DNA of 64,000 bases from NCBI GenBank assembly GCA_945905835.1, contig CAMDQJ010000006.1, positions 1-64,000 on the forward strand, in the 5' to 3' direction. This DNA comes from Asaia bogorensis. GTDB taxonomy: Bacteria > Pseudomonadota > Alphaproteobacteria > Reyranellales > Reyranellaceae. Both the position numbers and the translations under genes were made by a program. Shown in pieces: positions 48,785 to 58,860 of the stretch. Position 1 is the stretch's first letter. Each line of letters begins with the position of its first letter. A model generated the notes under the pieces. It was not told the origin of the DNA and made no database searches. It was given only the letters and a program-made list of their open reading frames with translations.

Positions 48785-50812
48785 ATGGCCAAGAACGGCG
48801 ATCTTTTCGATCGGTCTGGAGGCGGCAAGCGTGTCGGGGCCGGTCCCAAGGACAAGTCTTACACCGCGCGCGACATCGAGGTCCTCGAAGGCCTCGAGCC
48901 GGTCCGCAAGCGGCCGGGCATGTATGTCGGCGGCACGGACCAGAACGCGTTGCATCATCTCGTGGCCGAAGTGCTCGACAATGCCATGGACGAGGCCGTC
49001 GCCGGCCACGCCGACACCATCCATCTCGAGTTTCTGAACGGCAACCGCATCCTGGTGCGCGACAACGGCCGCGGTATCCCGGTCGACCCGCATCCGAAAT
49101 TCAAGAACAAATCGGCGCTCGAGGTCATCCTCACGACGCTGCATTCCGGCGGCAAGTTCAACGGCAAGATCTACGCCACCTCGGGCGGACTGCATGGCGT
49201 CGGTGTGTCGGTGGTGAATGCGCTGTCCGACGAATTGACCGTCGAGGTGGCGCGCGATCGCCAGTCTTGGACGCAGAAATTCTCCAAGGGCAAGCCGGTC
49301 AGCAAGCTGAAGTCGACGGGCCCCGCCCCCAACCGGCGCGGCACCACTGTTACCTTCCATCCCGATCCGGAAATCTTCGGCAAGCAGCTGTTCGATCCGG
49401 AACGGCTCTACCGCATGGCGCGCTCCAAGGCCTACCTGTTCCGCGGCGTCGAGATTCGATGGAAGGCAGAAGCCGGCACATTGCCCAAGGGATTGGCGAT
49501 TCCGGCGGAGGATACGTTCCATTTTGCGGGCGGCCTGAAAGACTATCTGCTCTCCGAGATCGGCACGCGGCCCACGGTCGTGCCGCAGCCGTTCGCCGGC
49601 GAAGCCAAGAGCGAGACCAACGGCACGGCCGGCGGCAAGGTCGAATGGGCGGTGTGGTGGCCGAACGACGAGGAAGGCTTCGTCCGCTCCTACTGTAATA
49701 CAGTGCCGACGATCGAAGGCGGTACGCACGAATCGGGCTTCCGCAGCGCCCTGTTGCGCGGGCTGAAGCGCTACGCCGACCTCACGGGCAACCGCAAGGG
49801 CTCGATCATTACCGCCGACGACGTGATCGAAGGTGCGGCGGGCCTTGTCTCGATCTTCATCGAGCAGCCGCAGTTCCAGGGCCAGACCAAGGAGAAACTC
49901 GTCAGCGTCGAGGCGACCAAGCTGGTCGAGACCATCGTCGGCGACAATTTCGAGCATTGGCTGACGGGCGACAAGGAAGCCGGCAACGTCCTGCTCGACC
50001 ACGTCGTCGCCAAGGCCGAGGACCGGCTGCGTCGCAAGCAGGACCGCGAGCAGCAGCGCAAGACCGCGACACGCAAGCTTCGGCTGCCCGGCAAGCTCGC
50101 CGACTGTAGCAACACCGCGTCGACCGGCACTGAGATCTTCCTGGTCGAGGGCGACTCAGCAGGCGGTTCGGCCAAGTCGGCGCGCAATCGCGAGACCCAG
50201 GCGATCTTGCCGCTGCGGGGCAAAATCCTGAACGTGGCGAGCGCCAGCGCCGACAAGCTGCGCGAGAACCAGGAAGTGCAGGACCTGATCCTGGCGCTGG
50301 GCTGCGGCACCGGCACCCACTACAGCGACGACAAGCTGCGCTACGAGCGGGTCATCATCATGACCGACGCCGATGTCGACGGCGCCCACATCGCCTCGCT
50401 CTTGATGACGTTCTTCTATCGCGAGATGCCGAAGCTGATCGAGAACGGCCATCTCTTCATCGCCCAGCCGCCGCTCTATCGCATGACGCGCGGCGGCCGG
50501 ACAGAGTATGCGCACGACGATGCGCACAAGGACGAACTTCTGAGCACGGTCTTCGCCGGCAACGGCAAGGTCGACATGACGCGCTTCAAGGGTCTGGGTG
50601 AAATGCAGTCGGTGCATCTGCGCGAGACGACGATGGATCCGACCCGCCGCATCCTGCTGCAGGTCGATGTACCGACCGCCGCCGATGTCGACGCCCGCCG
50701 CGACGCGATGCGGACGGCGACTCTTGTAGAGGATTTGATGGGCCGCAAGCCCGAGAAGCGCTACGCCTTCATCCAGGAGAACGCCAAGTTCGCGCGCGAC
50801 CTCGACGTCTGA
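48785..50812 (+). CDS. parE: DNA topoisomerase IV subunit B
   Basis: 'LEGLEPVRKRPGMYVGGTDQNALHHLVAEVLDNAMDEAVAGHAD', 'EGDSAGGSAKSARNRETQAILPLRGKILN', 'RYKGLGEM'-type motif; start 48785. Confidence 0.96.
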   Translation: MAKNGDLFDRSGGGKRVGAGPKDKSYTARDIEVLEGLEPVRKRPGMYVGGTDQNALHHLVAEVLDNAMDEAVAGHADTIHLEFLNGNRILVRDNGRGIPVDPHPKFKNKSALEVILTTLHSGGKFNGKIYATSGGLHGVGVSVVNALSDELTVEVARDRQSWTQKFSKGKPVSKLKSTGPAPNRRGTTVTFHPDPEIFGKQLFDPERLYRMARSKAYLFRGVEIRWKAEAGTLPKGLAIPAEDTFHFAGGLKDYLLSEIGTRPTVVPQPFAGEAKSETNGTAGGKVEWAVWWPNDEEGFVRSYCNTVPTIEGGTHESGFRSALLRGLKRYADLTGNRKGSIITADDVIEGAAGLVSIFIEQPQFQGQTKEKLVSVEATKLVETIVGDNFEHWLTGDKEAGNVLLDHVVAKAEDRLRRKQDREQQRKTATRKLRLPGKLADCSNTASTGTEIFLVEGDSAGGSAKSARNRETQAILPLRGKILNVASASADKLRENQEVQDLILALGCGTGTHYSDDKLRYERVIIMTDADVDGAHIASLLMTFFYREMPKLIENGHLFIAQPPLYRMTRGGRTEYAHDDAHKDELLSTVFAGNGKVDMTRFKGLGEMQSVHLRETTMDPTRRILLQVDVPTAADVDARRDAMRTATLVEDLMGRKPEKRYAFIQENAKFARDLDV

Positions 50813-50914
50813 CGCTTACGCCAGCCTGACTCGTGCGTCGCGACAATGTGACGTGCGGTGATCGTATTATCGCCGCATCGTTCACCGTAAGATGAGCCCC
50901 GAGGAGATCGCTCC

Positions 50915-51484
50915 ATGCGCCGCATTGCCAAGCTTTCAGCCGCCCTGCTCACAGCAGCTGCAATTCCTCTCGTCGCTCACGCAGCGACCATCGGCGGCGT
51001 GCAGTACGCAACGCAGTACGACTACAACGAATTCCGCCAAGCCCACGACGGCAAGGTCTTCCGCGTCGAGATGTTTGGCAATCCCTTCGCGTCGATGGCC
51101 GCCGACGACACCGCGCGCCGCTTGCTGCCGGTCATGCAGGCCGGCAAGCCGCGCGTTAAACTTACCTTTACCTACGACAAGCCGGTGGAGAAGCAGCGTC
51201 CGGATTATCGCCTGATGGTGATATTCGATCCGGCGAACGACCTCGGCGGCGACTCGGTTTGCAACGGCGCGATGCGCCACCGACCGGCGGTGCCGGGCAA
51301 GGTCTATGTCTTTGGCGTCTACTGCCGCAACGATCTCGCGCTGTCGCAGACGACTGCTTGGGTCGACGCCAGCAGTCCGGAGGATCCCCAGGTCGCCGAG
51401 CTGTTCTCGCAGCTCTTCCGCACCCTGTTCGACGATTCGCCCGCCCGCGTGCCTCAGCTCGGCGGCGGCTCAGGCCGGCAATAG
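50915..51484 (+). CDS. Hypothetical secreted protein
   Basis: Signal peptide 'MRRIAKLSAALLTAAAIPLVAHAA'; no family recognised. Confidence 0.7.
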   Translation: MRRIAKLSAALLTAAAIPLVAHAATIGGVQYATQYDYNEFRQAHDGKVFRVEMFGNPFASMAADDTARRLLPVMQAGKPRVKLTFTYDKPVEKQRPDYRLMVIFDPANDLGGDSVCNGAMRHRPAVPGKVYVFGVYCRNDLALSQTTAWVDASSPEDPQVAELFSQLFRTLFDDSPARVPQLGGGSGRQ

Positions 51485-51490
51485 GACTGC

Positions 51491-52537
51491 ATGGCCGTCT
51501 GGTTTCGTCTCGCCGACCAGCTGTTCTCCCGTCTCGACGCCGAAACGGCGCATAGTCTTGCGATCGCGGGGCTGAAGACGGGGCTCGTGCCGAAAGACAG
51601 CAGGCCTGACGCTGTATCGCTGGGCGTCACCGTCTGGGGACGCACGCTGCCCAATCCGATCGGCCTGGCGGCGGGGTTCGACAAGAACGCCGAGGTGCCC
51701 GACGCCATGCTCGCTGCCGGCTTCGGCCTGGTCGAGATCGGCACGGTGACGCCCAAGCCGCAGCCCGGCAATCCACGCCCGCGCCTTTTCCGGCTGGCCG
51801 AGGATGGCGGCGTCATCAATCGCATGGGCTTCAACGGCCAGGGTCTGGACGTGGCCCTCTCAAGGCTGAGCCGCAGGTCGCGACGCGGCGTCGTCGGCGT
51901 CAATGTCGGCGCCAACAAGGACAGTACCGACCGTGCCGGCGACTATGTCGCCTGTGCTGCGGCACTTGCAGCGCATGCCGACTATCTCGTCTGCAACGTC
52001 TCCTCGCCCAATACGCCGGGCCTGCGCAACCTGCAGGGCCGCGCCCAGCTCACCGACCTCGTCCAGCGCGTCGAGGGCGCCATCGCCGGCCGCAAGGTGC
52101 CGCTGCTGGTGAAGATCGCGCCCGACGTGACTGACGATGACCTCGACGACATCGTCGAGGTTTGCCGCTCCCTGCAGGTCGACGGGCTGATCATCGGCAA
52201 CACGACCTTGTCGCGCTCGCCCTCGCTCCGTTCCGTCCGTCGCGGCGAGGCCGGTGGCCTCTCCGGTGCGCCGCTCACGGCTTTGTCGACCGAGGTCCTG
52301 CGCAAGGCAGCGCTTCGGGTCGAAAAGAAGTTTCCCTTGATTGGCTGCGGCGGCGTCGGCTCCGGCGCCGACGCCTACGCCAAGATCCGCGCCGGTGCGA
52401 CACTGGTGCAGCTCTACAGCGCGCTGGTGTTCGATGGTCCGCCGCTGGTGCGGCGCATCAAGGACGAGCTGGCAGCGCTGCTGGCGCGCGACGGCTTCGC
52501 GTCGGTCGCCGATGCCGTCGGCGCCGACCTAGGCTGA
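51491..52537 (+). CDS. pyrD: Quinone-dependent dihydroorotate dehydrogenase
   Basis: 'NPIGLAAGFDKNAEVPDAMLAAGFGLVEIGTVTPKPQPGNPRPRLFRL', 'VNVSSPNTPGLRNLQ', 'LIGCGGVGSGADAYAKI'. Confidence 0.97.
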   Translation: MAVWFRLADQLFSRLDAETAHSLAIAGLKTGLVPKDSRPDAVSLGVTVWGRTLPNPIGLAAGFDKNAEVPDAMLAAGFGLVEIGTVTPKPQPGNPRPRLFRLAEDGGVINRMGFNGQGLDVALSRLSRRSRRGVVGVNVGANKDSTDRAGDYVACAAALAAHADYLVCNVSSPNTPGLRNLQGRAQLTDLVQRVEGAIAGRKVPLLVKIAPDVTDDDLDDIVEVCRSLQVDGLIIGNTTLSRSPSLRSVRRGEAGGLSGAPLTALSTEVLRKAALRVEKKFPLIGCGGVGSGADAYAKIRAGATLVQLYSALVFDGPPLVRRIKDELAALLARDGFASVADAVGADLG

Positions 52538-53698
52538 CGGATCCTCGAGGTACTGGCCTGCGTCGAAACGGACATAAGCGTCGTTCTCGCTGAATACGAC
52601 GCCGACCGGATCACCGCCCTTGGCCACTGTATCGAGCTGCCTCTGCAGCAGCCGCCGCAGCATCGACACGCCCTGGTCCGACGACATCAGGTGCTCCTCG
52701 GAATGGAAGGTGATCGGCCCTTGGCCAACCTGCGCCTCGACATCGCCGGGATATTTCTGGTGCTCCTCGGGCGTGAGTTCGTCCCAGGTCTTGCCGTTGT
52801 AGCGTGACCTGAACTTGCTGAGCTCGCCCTTTTCTTTCACGCGCCCCGCGACATAGATGCGGTAGTGCGTGTCATCGACCGGCACGGTCCAGCCGATAGA
52901 CTCGACCATGCCGTATTGCGCGACGCGCGGGTTGGGCACGACGCGCAGCGTCGGCAGCACGGCTTCGGTGATGCGGCGGAAGCGCTTGCCATCCGGACCG
53001 GGGCGGATCGACGTCGCCTTCACGCCGGCCAGACCGTACTCGAACTTCACCTTGGGGAAGGCGCCCATTTGCTCGACGAACTGCGCGCCGCTGAAGGTGC
53101 CGTGCAGGATCGGCACGTGGTAGGGATCGACGACGTTCTCGAAATGCTGCAGCCAGTTGCACGGCGCGATCACCATGCCGCCGCTGCCGATGCTGGAATT
53201 GTCGGTCTCGACGAATTCGCCCGGCGCCATCTCCTCGAGGCATTGGTAGCGCGGCAGCACCGGCTTCTTCTCCGCCGGCCCGAGATAGGCGAACAGCAGG
53301 CCGTAGCGTTCCTGCACCGGGTACCACGGCTGGCGCACGCGCTGGCATTGCGCGCCGCGCGGGTTGGGCTCGCAGGGCATTTCCAGGCAGTGGCCTTCGA
53401 CGTCGAACAGCCAGCCGTGATAGCAGCAGCGGATGCCACCTTCCTCGATCTTGCCGTAGTAGAGCGTCGTGCCGCGATGGCAGCAGCGCGGATAGACAAG
53501 GCCCGGCCGGCCCTTGCCGTCGCGGAACAGGATCAGGTCCTCGCCCAAAATCTTCACCGGCCGCGGCGTGTCGCTGGCGTCGGCGCTGATGCCGACCGGA
53601 TGCCAGTAGCGGCGCAGCAACTCGCCCATCGGCGTGCCGCGCCCGACCTCGGTCAGCCTGGCGTTGTAGGTCGGCGGCTTCAGGTCGTAGGCGGTCAC
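52529..53698 (-). CDS. Rieske 2Fe-2S aromatic ring-hydroxylating dioxygenase, alpha-subunit-like
   Basis: Rieske CxH/CxxH in 'YPRCCHRGTTLYYGKIEEGGIRCCYHGWLFDVEGHCLEMP'. Confidence 0.92.
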   Translation of the reverse strand: MTAYDLKPPTYNARLTEVGRGTPMGELLRRYWHPVGISADASDTPRPVKILGEDLILFRDGKGRPGLVYPRCCHRGTTLYYGKIEEGGIRCCYHGWLFDVEGHCLEMPCEPNPRGAQCQRVRQPWYPVQERYGLLFAYLGPAEKKPVLPRYQCLEEMAPGEFVETDNSSIGSGGMVIAPCNWLQHFENVVDPYHVPILHGTFSGAQFVEQMGAFPKVKFEYGLAGVKATSIRPGPDGKRFRRITEAVLPTLRVVPNPRVAQYGMVESIGWTVPVDDTHYRIYVAGRVKEKGELSKFRSRYNGKTWDELTPEEHQKYPGDVEAQVGQGPITFHSEEHLMSSDQGVSMLRRLLQRQLDTVAKGGDPVGVVFSENDAYVRFDAGQYLEDPSA

Positions 53699-53707
53699 CG
53701 GGGTCTC

Positions 53708-54706
53708 CTACTCCACCTTGGCGCCCGACTGCTTGATCAGCTCGGCCCAGATCGGCGTTTCGCGCGCCAGCACGTCGGCCAGTTCCTTGGGTGTCGAGCC
53801 AACCGGCGTCTGGCCCTGTGCGATCAGTTTCTCGGCGGCATCGGGCTGCACGATCACGGCTTTGATCTCGCGCTGCATCCGTTCGACGATCTCGACAGGC
53901 GTTCCTGCAGTTGCGTAGGCACCGACGAACAGGCTGAGGTCGAAGCCCGGCACGCCCTGCTCGGCGAAGGTCGAGAGCTCCGGCATCGAGGCCGATCGCT
54001 TGGCGCCAGCGACCGCGAGCGGTTTTGCGCGGCCGGACGCGATCTGCGGCTTGGCGCTGGTCGGGCTGGCCCATGTCAGGTCGAGCCCGCCATTGGCGAC
54101 ATCCTGCAGCGCCGGCACATCGCCGCGATAGGGCACGTGACTGTAGGCGCCGCCGAGCGCCTTCTCGAATATCAGGCCATAGAGATGGCCGCTCGAGCCG
54201 ATGCCCCAGCTCCCATAGGTGGCGGGCCGGCCCAGGCCCCTCACCCACGCCGCCATGCCCTTGAGGTCGTTGAACGGTGCATCTGCCTTGGCGGCAACCA
54301 GGATGGTACCGAGCGAGACCAGCGAGACCGGGATCAGGTCCTTGGCCGGATCGAACGGCAGCTTGGCGTAGAGTGTCGGATTGTTGGTGTGCCTGGAGTT
54401 GGTGGTGATCAGGAAGGTGTAGCCGTCGCCCGGAGCCTTGGCGACGATCTCGGCGCCGACGATGGTGTTGGCGCCCGGCTTGGGATCGACCAGCACCTGC
54501 TGCCCCAATCGTTGCGTCAGCCCGTCGCCGATCACCCGCACCAGCGCATCGATGGCGCCGCCCGGATTGAACGGCACGACGATGCGCACCGGCTTGCTGG
54601 GCCAAGCCTGCGCCCAGCCCGCACGCCCCAGGAAGGGCGTAGCGAGAGCCGCCGCGCCCAGCGCCCGTCTAGATATCGGCAAAGACGTGACTTTCTTTCT
54701 TGGCAC
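53708..54706 (-). CDS. Bug-family tripartite tricarboxylate transporter substrate-binding protein
   Basis: '[52 protein letters not shown]'; start overlaps the ilvD 3' end. Confidence 0.9.
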   Translation of the reverse strand: MPRKKVTSLPISRRALGAAALATPFLGRAGWAQAWPSKPVRIVVPFNPGGAIDALVRVIGDGLTQRLGQQVLVDPKPGANTIVGAEIVAKAPGDGYTFLITTNSRHTNNPTLYAKLPFDPAKDLIPVSLVSLGTILVAAKADAPFNDLKGMAAWVRGLGRPATYGSWGIGSSGHLYGLIFEKALGGAYSHVPYRGDVPALQDVANGGLDLTWASPTSAKPQIASGRAKPLAVAGAKRSASMPELSTFAEQGVPGFDLSLFVGAYATAGTPVEIVERMQREIKAVIVQPDAAEKLIAQGQTPVGSTPKELADVLARETPIWAELIKQSGAKVE

Positions 54707-56420
54707 CTGGATGTGTCAGCGCGCCATCGACCGCGGGCCCTACGAGCTGGGCGTATTTCCACAGTGCGCCTGAGGTATAGCCGTTGTTCTTGGGCTTCCA
54801 GGCTTTGCGCCGCTTCTTCAGCTCCTTCTCGGAAAGATCGACCGAGAGTGTGCCCTTCACGGCGTCGATGGTGATCATGTCGCCGTTCTTCAAAAGGCCG
54901 ATCGGACCGCCGATCTGCGCCTCGGGCCCGACATGGCCGACGCAGAAGCCGCGCGTGCCGCCGGAGAACCGGCCGTCGGTGATCAGCGCCACCTTCTCGC
55001 CCGCGCCCATGCCGTAGAGCGCCGCGGTCGTCGACAGCATCTCGCGCATGCCAGGCCCGCCCTTGGGACCTTCGTAGCGGATGACGATCACGTCGCCGTC
55101 CTTGAACTTCTTCTTCACCACGGCGTCGAACGCCGCCTCTTCCGAATCGAAGCACCGCGCCGGGCCGGTAAAGACCAGCCGCTGCATGCCGGCCACCTTC
55201 ACGATGGCGCCGTCGGGCGCGAGGTTGCCGCGCAGGCCCACGACACCGCCGGTCGGCGTGATGCAGTTCTTCACGCGATAGACGACATCCTGGTTATCCG
55301 GGAACTTCACGTCCTTGTGGTTCTCGGCCAAGGTCTTGCCCGTTACGGTCAGCACGTCGCCGACCAGCAGGCCGGCATCGAGCAGCTCCTTGATGACGAT
55401 CGGGATGCCGCCGACCTTGAACAGGTCGAAGGCCACGTACTTTCCGCCCGGCTTCAAGTCGGCGATGTACGGCGTCTTCTTGAAGATCTTGGCGACGTCA
55501 TGCAGGTCGAACTTGATGCCACATTCGTGCGCCATTGCCGGCAGGTGCAGCCCGGCATTGGTCGAGCCGCCGGTGGCGGCCACGACGACGGCGGCGTTCT
55601 CGAACGCCTCGCGGCTGCAGATGTCGCGCGGCCGGATGCCGAGCCGCAGCAGGTTCATCGCCGCCTCGCCCGAGGCCTCGGCGTATTGATCGCGGGTTTC
55701 ATAGGGCGCCGGCGCGCCGGCCGAGCCCGGCAGCGCCAGCCCGATCGCCTCGGAAACGCAGGCCATGGTATTGGCGGTGAACTGGCCACCGCAGGAACCG
55801 GCCGATGGGCAGGCGGCGCACTCGAGCTCGTGCAGGTCGGCGTCGGTGAACTTGCCGGCGGCATGCATGCCGACGCCTTCGAACACGTCGACCACGGTCA
55901 CGTCCTTGCCGCGGAATTGGCCGGGCAGGATCGAGCCGCCATACATGAACACCGACGGCACGTTCAGACGCAGCATCGACATCATCATGCCCGGCAGCGA
56001 CTTGTCGCAGCCGGCCAGGGTGACCATGGCGTCGTAGCAATGGCCGCGCATGGTGAGCTCGACCGAATCGGCGATCAGGTCGCGGCTGGCCAGCGAGGAC
56101 TTCATCCCCTGATGGCCCATGGCTATGCCGTCGGTCACGGTGATGGTGGTGAATTCGCGCGGCGTGCCGCCGGAACGGTCGACGCCGATCTTCACGGCCT
56201 GGGCCTGGCGGTTGAGCGAGATATTGCAGGGCGCGGCCTCGTTCCAGCAGGTCGCGACGCCCACGATCGGCTGGGCGATCTGCTTGTCGGTCAGCCCCAT
56301 GGCGTAGAGGTAGGAACGGTGCGGCGCGCGCTCCGGCCCGACGGTGGTGTGCCGGGAGGGCATCAGCGCCTTGTCGAGGGTCGGATTGGGATGCAGCTTG
56401 GGTTGCTTCTTCTTGGCCAT
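54669..56420 (-). CDS. ilvD: Dihydroxy-acid dehydratase
   Basis: '[27 protein letters not shown]', '[34 protein letters not shown]', '[17 protein letters not shown]'. Confidence 0.97.
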   Translation of the reverse strand: MAKKKQPKLHPNPTLDKALMPSRHTTVGPERAPHRSYLYAMGLTDKQIAQPIVGVATCWNEAAPCNISLNRQAQAVKIGVDRSGGTPREFTTITVTDGIAMGHQGMKSSLASRDLIADSVELTMRGHCYDAMVTLAGCDKSLPGMMMSMLRLNVPSVFMYGGSILPGQFRGKDVTVVDVFEGVGMHAAGKFTDADLHELECAACPSAGSCGGQFTANTMACVSEAIGLALPGSAGAPAPYETRDQYAEASGEAAMNLLRLGIRPRDICSREAFENAAVVVAATGGSTNAGLHLPAMAHECGIKFDLHDVAKIFKKTPYIADLKPGGKYVAFDLFKVGGIPIVIKELLDAGLLVGDVLTVTGKTLAENHKDVKFPDNQDVVYRVKNCITPTGGVVGLRGNLAPDGAIVKVAGMQRLVFTGPARCFDSEEAAFDAVVKKKFKDGDVIVIRYEGPKGGPGMREMLSTTAALYGMGAGEKVALITDGRFSGGTRGFCVGHVGPEAQIGGPIGLLKNGDMITIDAVKGTLSVDLSEKELKKRRKAWKPKNNGYTSGALWKYAQLVGPAVDGALTHPGAKKESHVFADI

Positions 56421-56518
56421 CGCTCTGTGATCTCCGCCTGAATTCGGCGGGACTTTAGCGATGCGCGCCTGCGATGCCTAGGCGCTGAACAAGGGCCGTT
56501 CCGCCCTAAGTACGGGGC

Positions 56519-57208
56519 TTAGGTGCGCGGCAGCGAGCGGGTCGAGGTCGTGCTGGCGCAGTAGACCGAGGTGACGCTGCCATTGGCGCGAAGCTGGGCG
56601 GCATGGGCGGCGCTGCGGCCTTCGATCTGCGTGCCGCCGGTCGAGGCATACTGGACCGAGGCCGGCAGGAAGCCGCGCAGGCTGGATACCGGAGCCGTCG
56701 TCAGGCGCATCGGTGTGCCGGCGTAGGAGATGGTGACACCCTGCACGGCGCCGCTGGCATTGAGCTGCGGGCCACCGGAGACGCCGTTGAGGCGGCCTCG
56801 ACCGACGGCGCCCAGGGCCCAGACCCAGACCCAGACCTGAGAGACGGCGGCGTCCGGACGGGCCAGCTGGCGCACATCGGCGGCGGCGCTGAGGCGGGTT
56901 TCGAGGGAGGTGAACTCGCCGCGGGCAAAGCCGACATGGACGGCGGTCTCACCGGCGGCCGGATCGCGGTCGGAAAGCTTGAGGGCGACGGTGCGGTCGT
57001 CCTGGCGGGCTTCGAACACGGCGAGATCGGCCGAGCCGTGGATCTTGATGGCGGGGGCCGGACGCCACTCGCCGCCAGCGCGGACATAGGCGGCGGTGCA
57101 GCCCTGGACGACGTGAGCGGCGGTCACCCAGGTGTCGCGGCCGACCAGGAAAGCCGTGCCGATGACATCGTCGCCGTCACGGCTGCTTTCCTCGATGGTC
57201 ATTTCCAT
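56519..57208 (-). CDS. Trypsin-like serine protease
   Basis: 'GTAFLVGRDTWVTAAHVVQG' (His), 'GSADLAVFEA' (Asp), 'LNGVSGGPQLNASGAVQGV' (Ser); a TTG at 57244 is an alternative start. Confidence 0.82.
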   Translation of the reverse strand: MEMTIEESSRDGDDVIGTAFLVGRDTWVTAAHVVQGCTAAYVRAGGEWRPAPAIKIHGSADLAVFEARQDDRTVALKLSDRDPAAGETAVHVGFARGEFTSLETRLSAAADVRQLARPDAAVSQVWVWVWALGAVGRGRLNGVSGGPQLNASGAVQGVTISYAGTPMRLTTAPVSSLRGFLPASVQYASTGGTQIEGRSAAHAAQLRANGSVTSVYCASTTSTRSLPRT

Positions 57209-57258
57209 GAACGCTTCCGAGGGGGTTCTGCCGCTCGGTGGCAAGGCCGGTTCAGTCT

Positions 57259-57399
57259 TCAGCCAGCGCCCCCACCCTCCTCCGGCGGCACCGGCCGTCG
57301 CGGTCCGGAGAAATCCTCGGCATCGAAGAAATTGCTCGCCCCGTAGAGAGCCACGACGATCACCGCCCACAGCAGCAGGCGCTTGAGAACATCGCTCAT
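57259..57399 (-). CDS. Small (46 aa) single-TM protein, not in supplied ORF track
   Basis: 'MSDVLKRLLLWAVIVVALYGASNFFDAEDFSGPRRPVPPEEGGGAG*' between DUF350 and protease genes, same strand. Confidence 0.6.
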   Translation of the reverse strand: MSDVLKRLLLWAVIVVALYGASNFFDAEDFSGPRRPVPPEEGGGAG

Positions 57400-57408
57400 G
57401 CCGAGCTC

Positions 57409-57825
57409 TCAACCGGCGATGGCTGCGGCGTTGATCGCGGCCACCCCGAGATGAGTGGCGCCCAGCACCACTGCCGAGGCCGACTCGCCGCGCTCGATGC
57501 GTTGCACGAGGTCGCGGAAGACGAAACTCGAGACGAAGAACGTTCCAAGTTGCAGCACCAGCGCAACGACGCCCCAGACGATGATGTCGGGAATGCTGAC
57601 GCTGCGCGCCAGGCATGCCGCGAGCGGCAGGGCGAGCGAGAGGATGACAGCGCCAAAGGCAATGGCCGCCGCGACATTGTTTTCCCGGATGAGACGAGTC
57701 TCGTCCTGCGGGGTCGCGGCGCGGTAGATCAGCACGCCGCCGATCAGGATCATGAGGGTGACGCCGAAATGCGCGCCGAACACCGGCATGGCCCTGAGAG
57801 CGCTGGTCAAGATCGCATCGAACAT
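57409..57825 (-). CDS. DUF350 domain membrane protein
   Basis: Multiple TM segments with 'RENNVAAAIAFGAVILSLALPLAACLARS' and 'DLVQRIERGESASAVVLGATHLGVAAINAAAI'. Confidence 0.85.
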   Translation of the reverse strand: MFDAILTSALRAMPVFGAHFGVTLMILIGGVLIYRAATPQDETRLIRENNVAAAIAFGAVILSLALPLAACLARSVSIPDIIVWGVVALVLQLGTFFVSSFVFRDLVQRIERGESASAVVLGATHLGVAAINAAAIAG

Positions 57826-57950
57826 CCGTTTTTCTCTCCCAAGCTCCTGACGCGGACGCCGCGTTCCCGCCGCGCCTTGCCGCTGCGCGAAAATTTAGGC
57901 CGCAGACGGCGGCCGGTCGAGGCCATACACTGCCTCAAGGGGGAAATGCC

Positions 57951-58856
57951 GTGCCGCTCTGGATACCGATCACCATCTTCGCTGCGCTGTGTCAGAACAT
58001 CCGCACGACGATGCAGCAGAAGATTCGCGGGCTGCTGAGCGTCGATGGCGCGAACTTCGTGCGCTATCTCTACGGCGCGCCCCTGGCGCTAGGCATGCTG
58101 GCCTTCCTGGTATGGGGCACAGGCCGCGCGGTGCCGATGCTTTCTCTCGGTTTCCTGATTTGGGTGACGATTGCAGGCGTTGCGCAAATCGTCGCCACGT
58201 CGCTCATGATCCACGCCTTTTCGCTGCGCAACTACGCGGTCGGCACGGTCTACTCGAAGACGGAAACGGTCTTCGTGGCGATCTTCGCCACCTTCATCGC
58301 CAGCGAGCCGCTGCATGCGCTGGCCTGGACCGGCATCCTGATCTGCCTCGGCGGTGTCGCCATCCTGAGCGTGCGCGGAAAATTCTCCGACGTGCGCGGT
58401 GTACTGGCGGACCTGACGCACAAGGGCGCGCTCTTCGGCATCCTGTCGGGCGCCGTCTTCGCCGTTGCTGCCGGCGGCATTCGCGAAGCCTCCAAGCTGC
58501 TGCCGAGCGACGATTTTCTGATCAAGGGCATCACGACGCTCGCCTGCATGAACACCATCCAGGTCGTGCTGATGTGCGCCTATCTGGCGTATCGCGACCG
58601 CCCGCAACTCGGCAAGGTGGCGCTGCACTGGCGCTCGTCGATCTGGGTCGGGCTATTCAGCGTCATGGGCTCGGCCGGCTGGGCGCTGGCCATGACGTTG
58701 GAGAACGCCGCACTCGTGCGCTCGGTCGGCCAGATCGAACTCGTCTTCACCTTCATCGCCTCGCATCTCGTGCTCAAGGAACGCCCCTCTTCCGGGGAAT
58801 GGATCGGCAGCATCCTGGTGGTCGGCGGCGTGGTTCTCATCCTGCTGGGGCGGTGA
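57951..58856 (+). CDS. EamA/DMT superfamily transporter
   Basis: ~10 TM segments; 'AVGTVYSKTETVFVAIFATFIASEPLHALAWTGILICLGGVAIL'. Confidence 0.9.
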   Translation: MPLWIPITIFAALCQNIRTTMQQKIRGLLSVDGANFVRYLYGAPLALGMLAFLVWGTGRAVPMLSLGFLIWVTIAGVAQIVATSLMIHAFSLRNYAVGTVYSKTETVFVAIFATFIASEPLHALAWTGILICLGGVAILSVRGKFSDVRGVLADLTHKGALFGILSGAVFAVAAGGIREASKLLPSDDFLIKGITTLACMNTIQVVLMCAYLAYRDRPQLGKVALHWRSSIWVGLFSVMGSAGWALAMTLENAALVRSVGQIELVFTFIASHLVLKERPSSGEWIGSILVVGGVVLILLGR

Positions 58857-58860
58857 TCGA

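Noticed and set aside
52865-54874. 669-aa plus-strand ORF opposite Rieske and Bug genes
   Set aside because: Spans two real minus-strand genes in antisense; no signatures.
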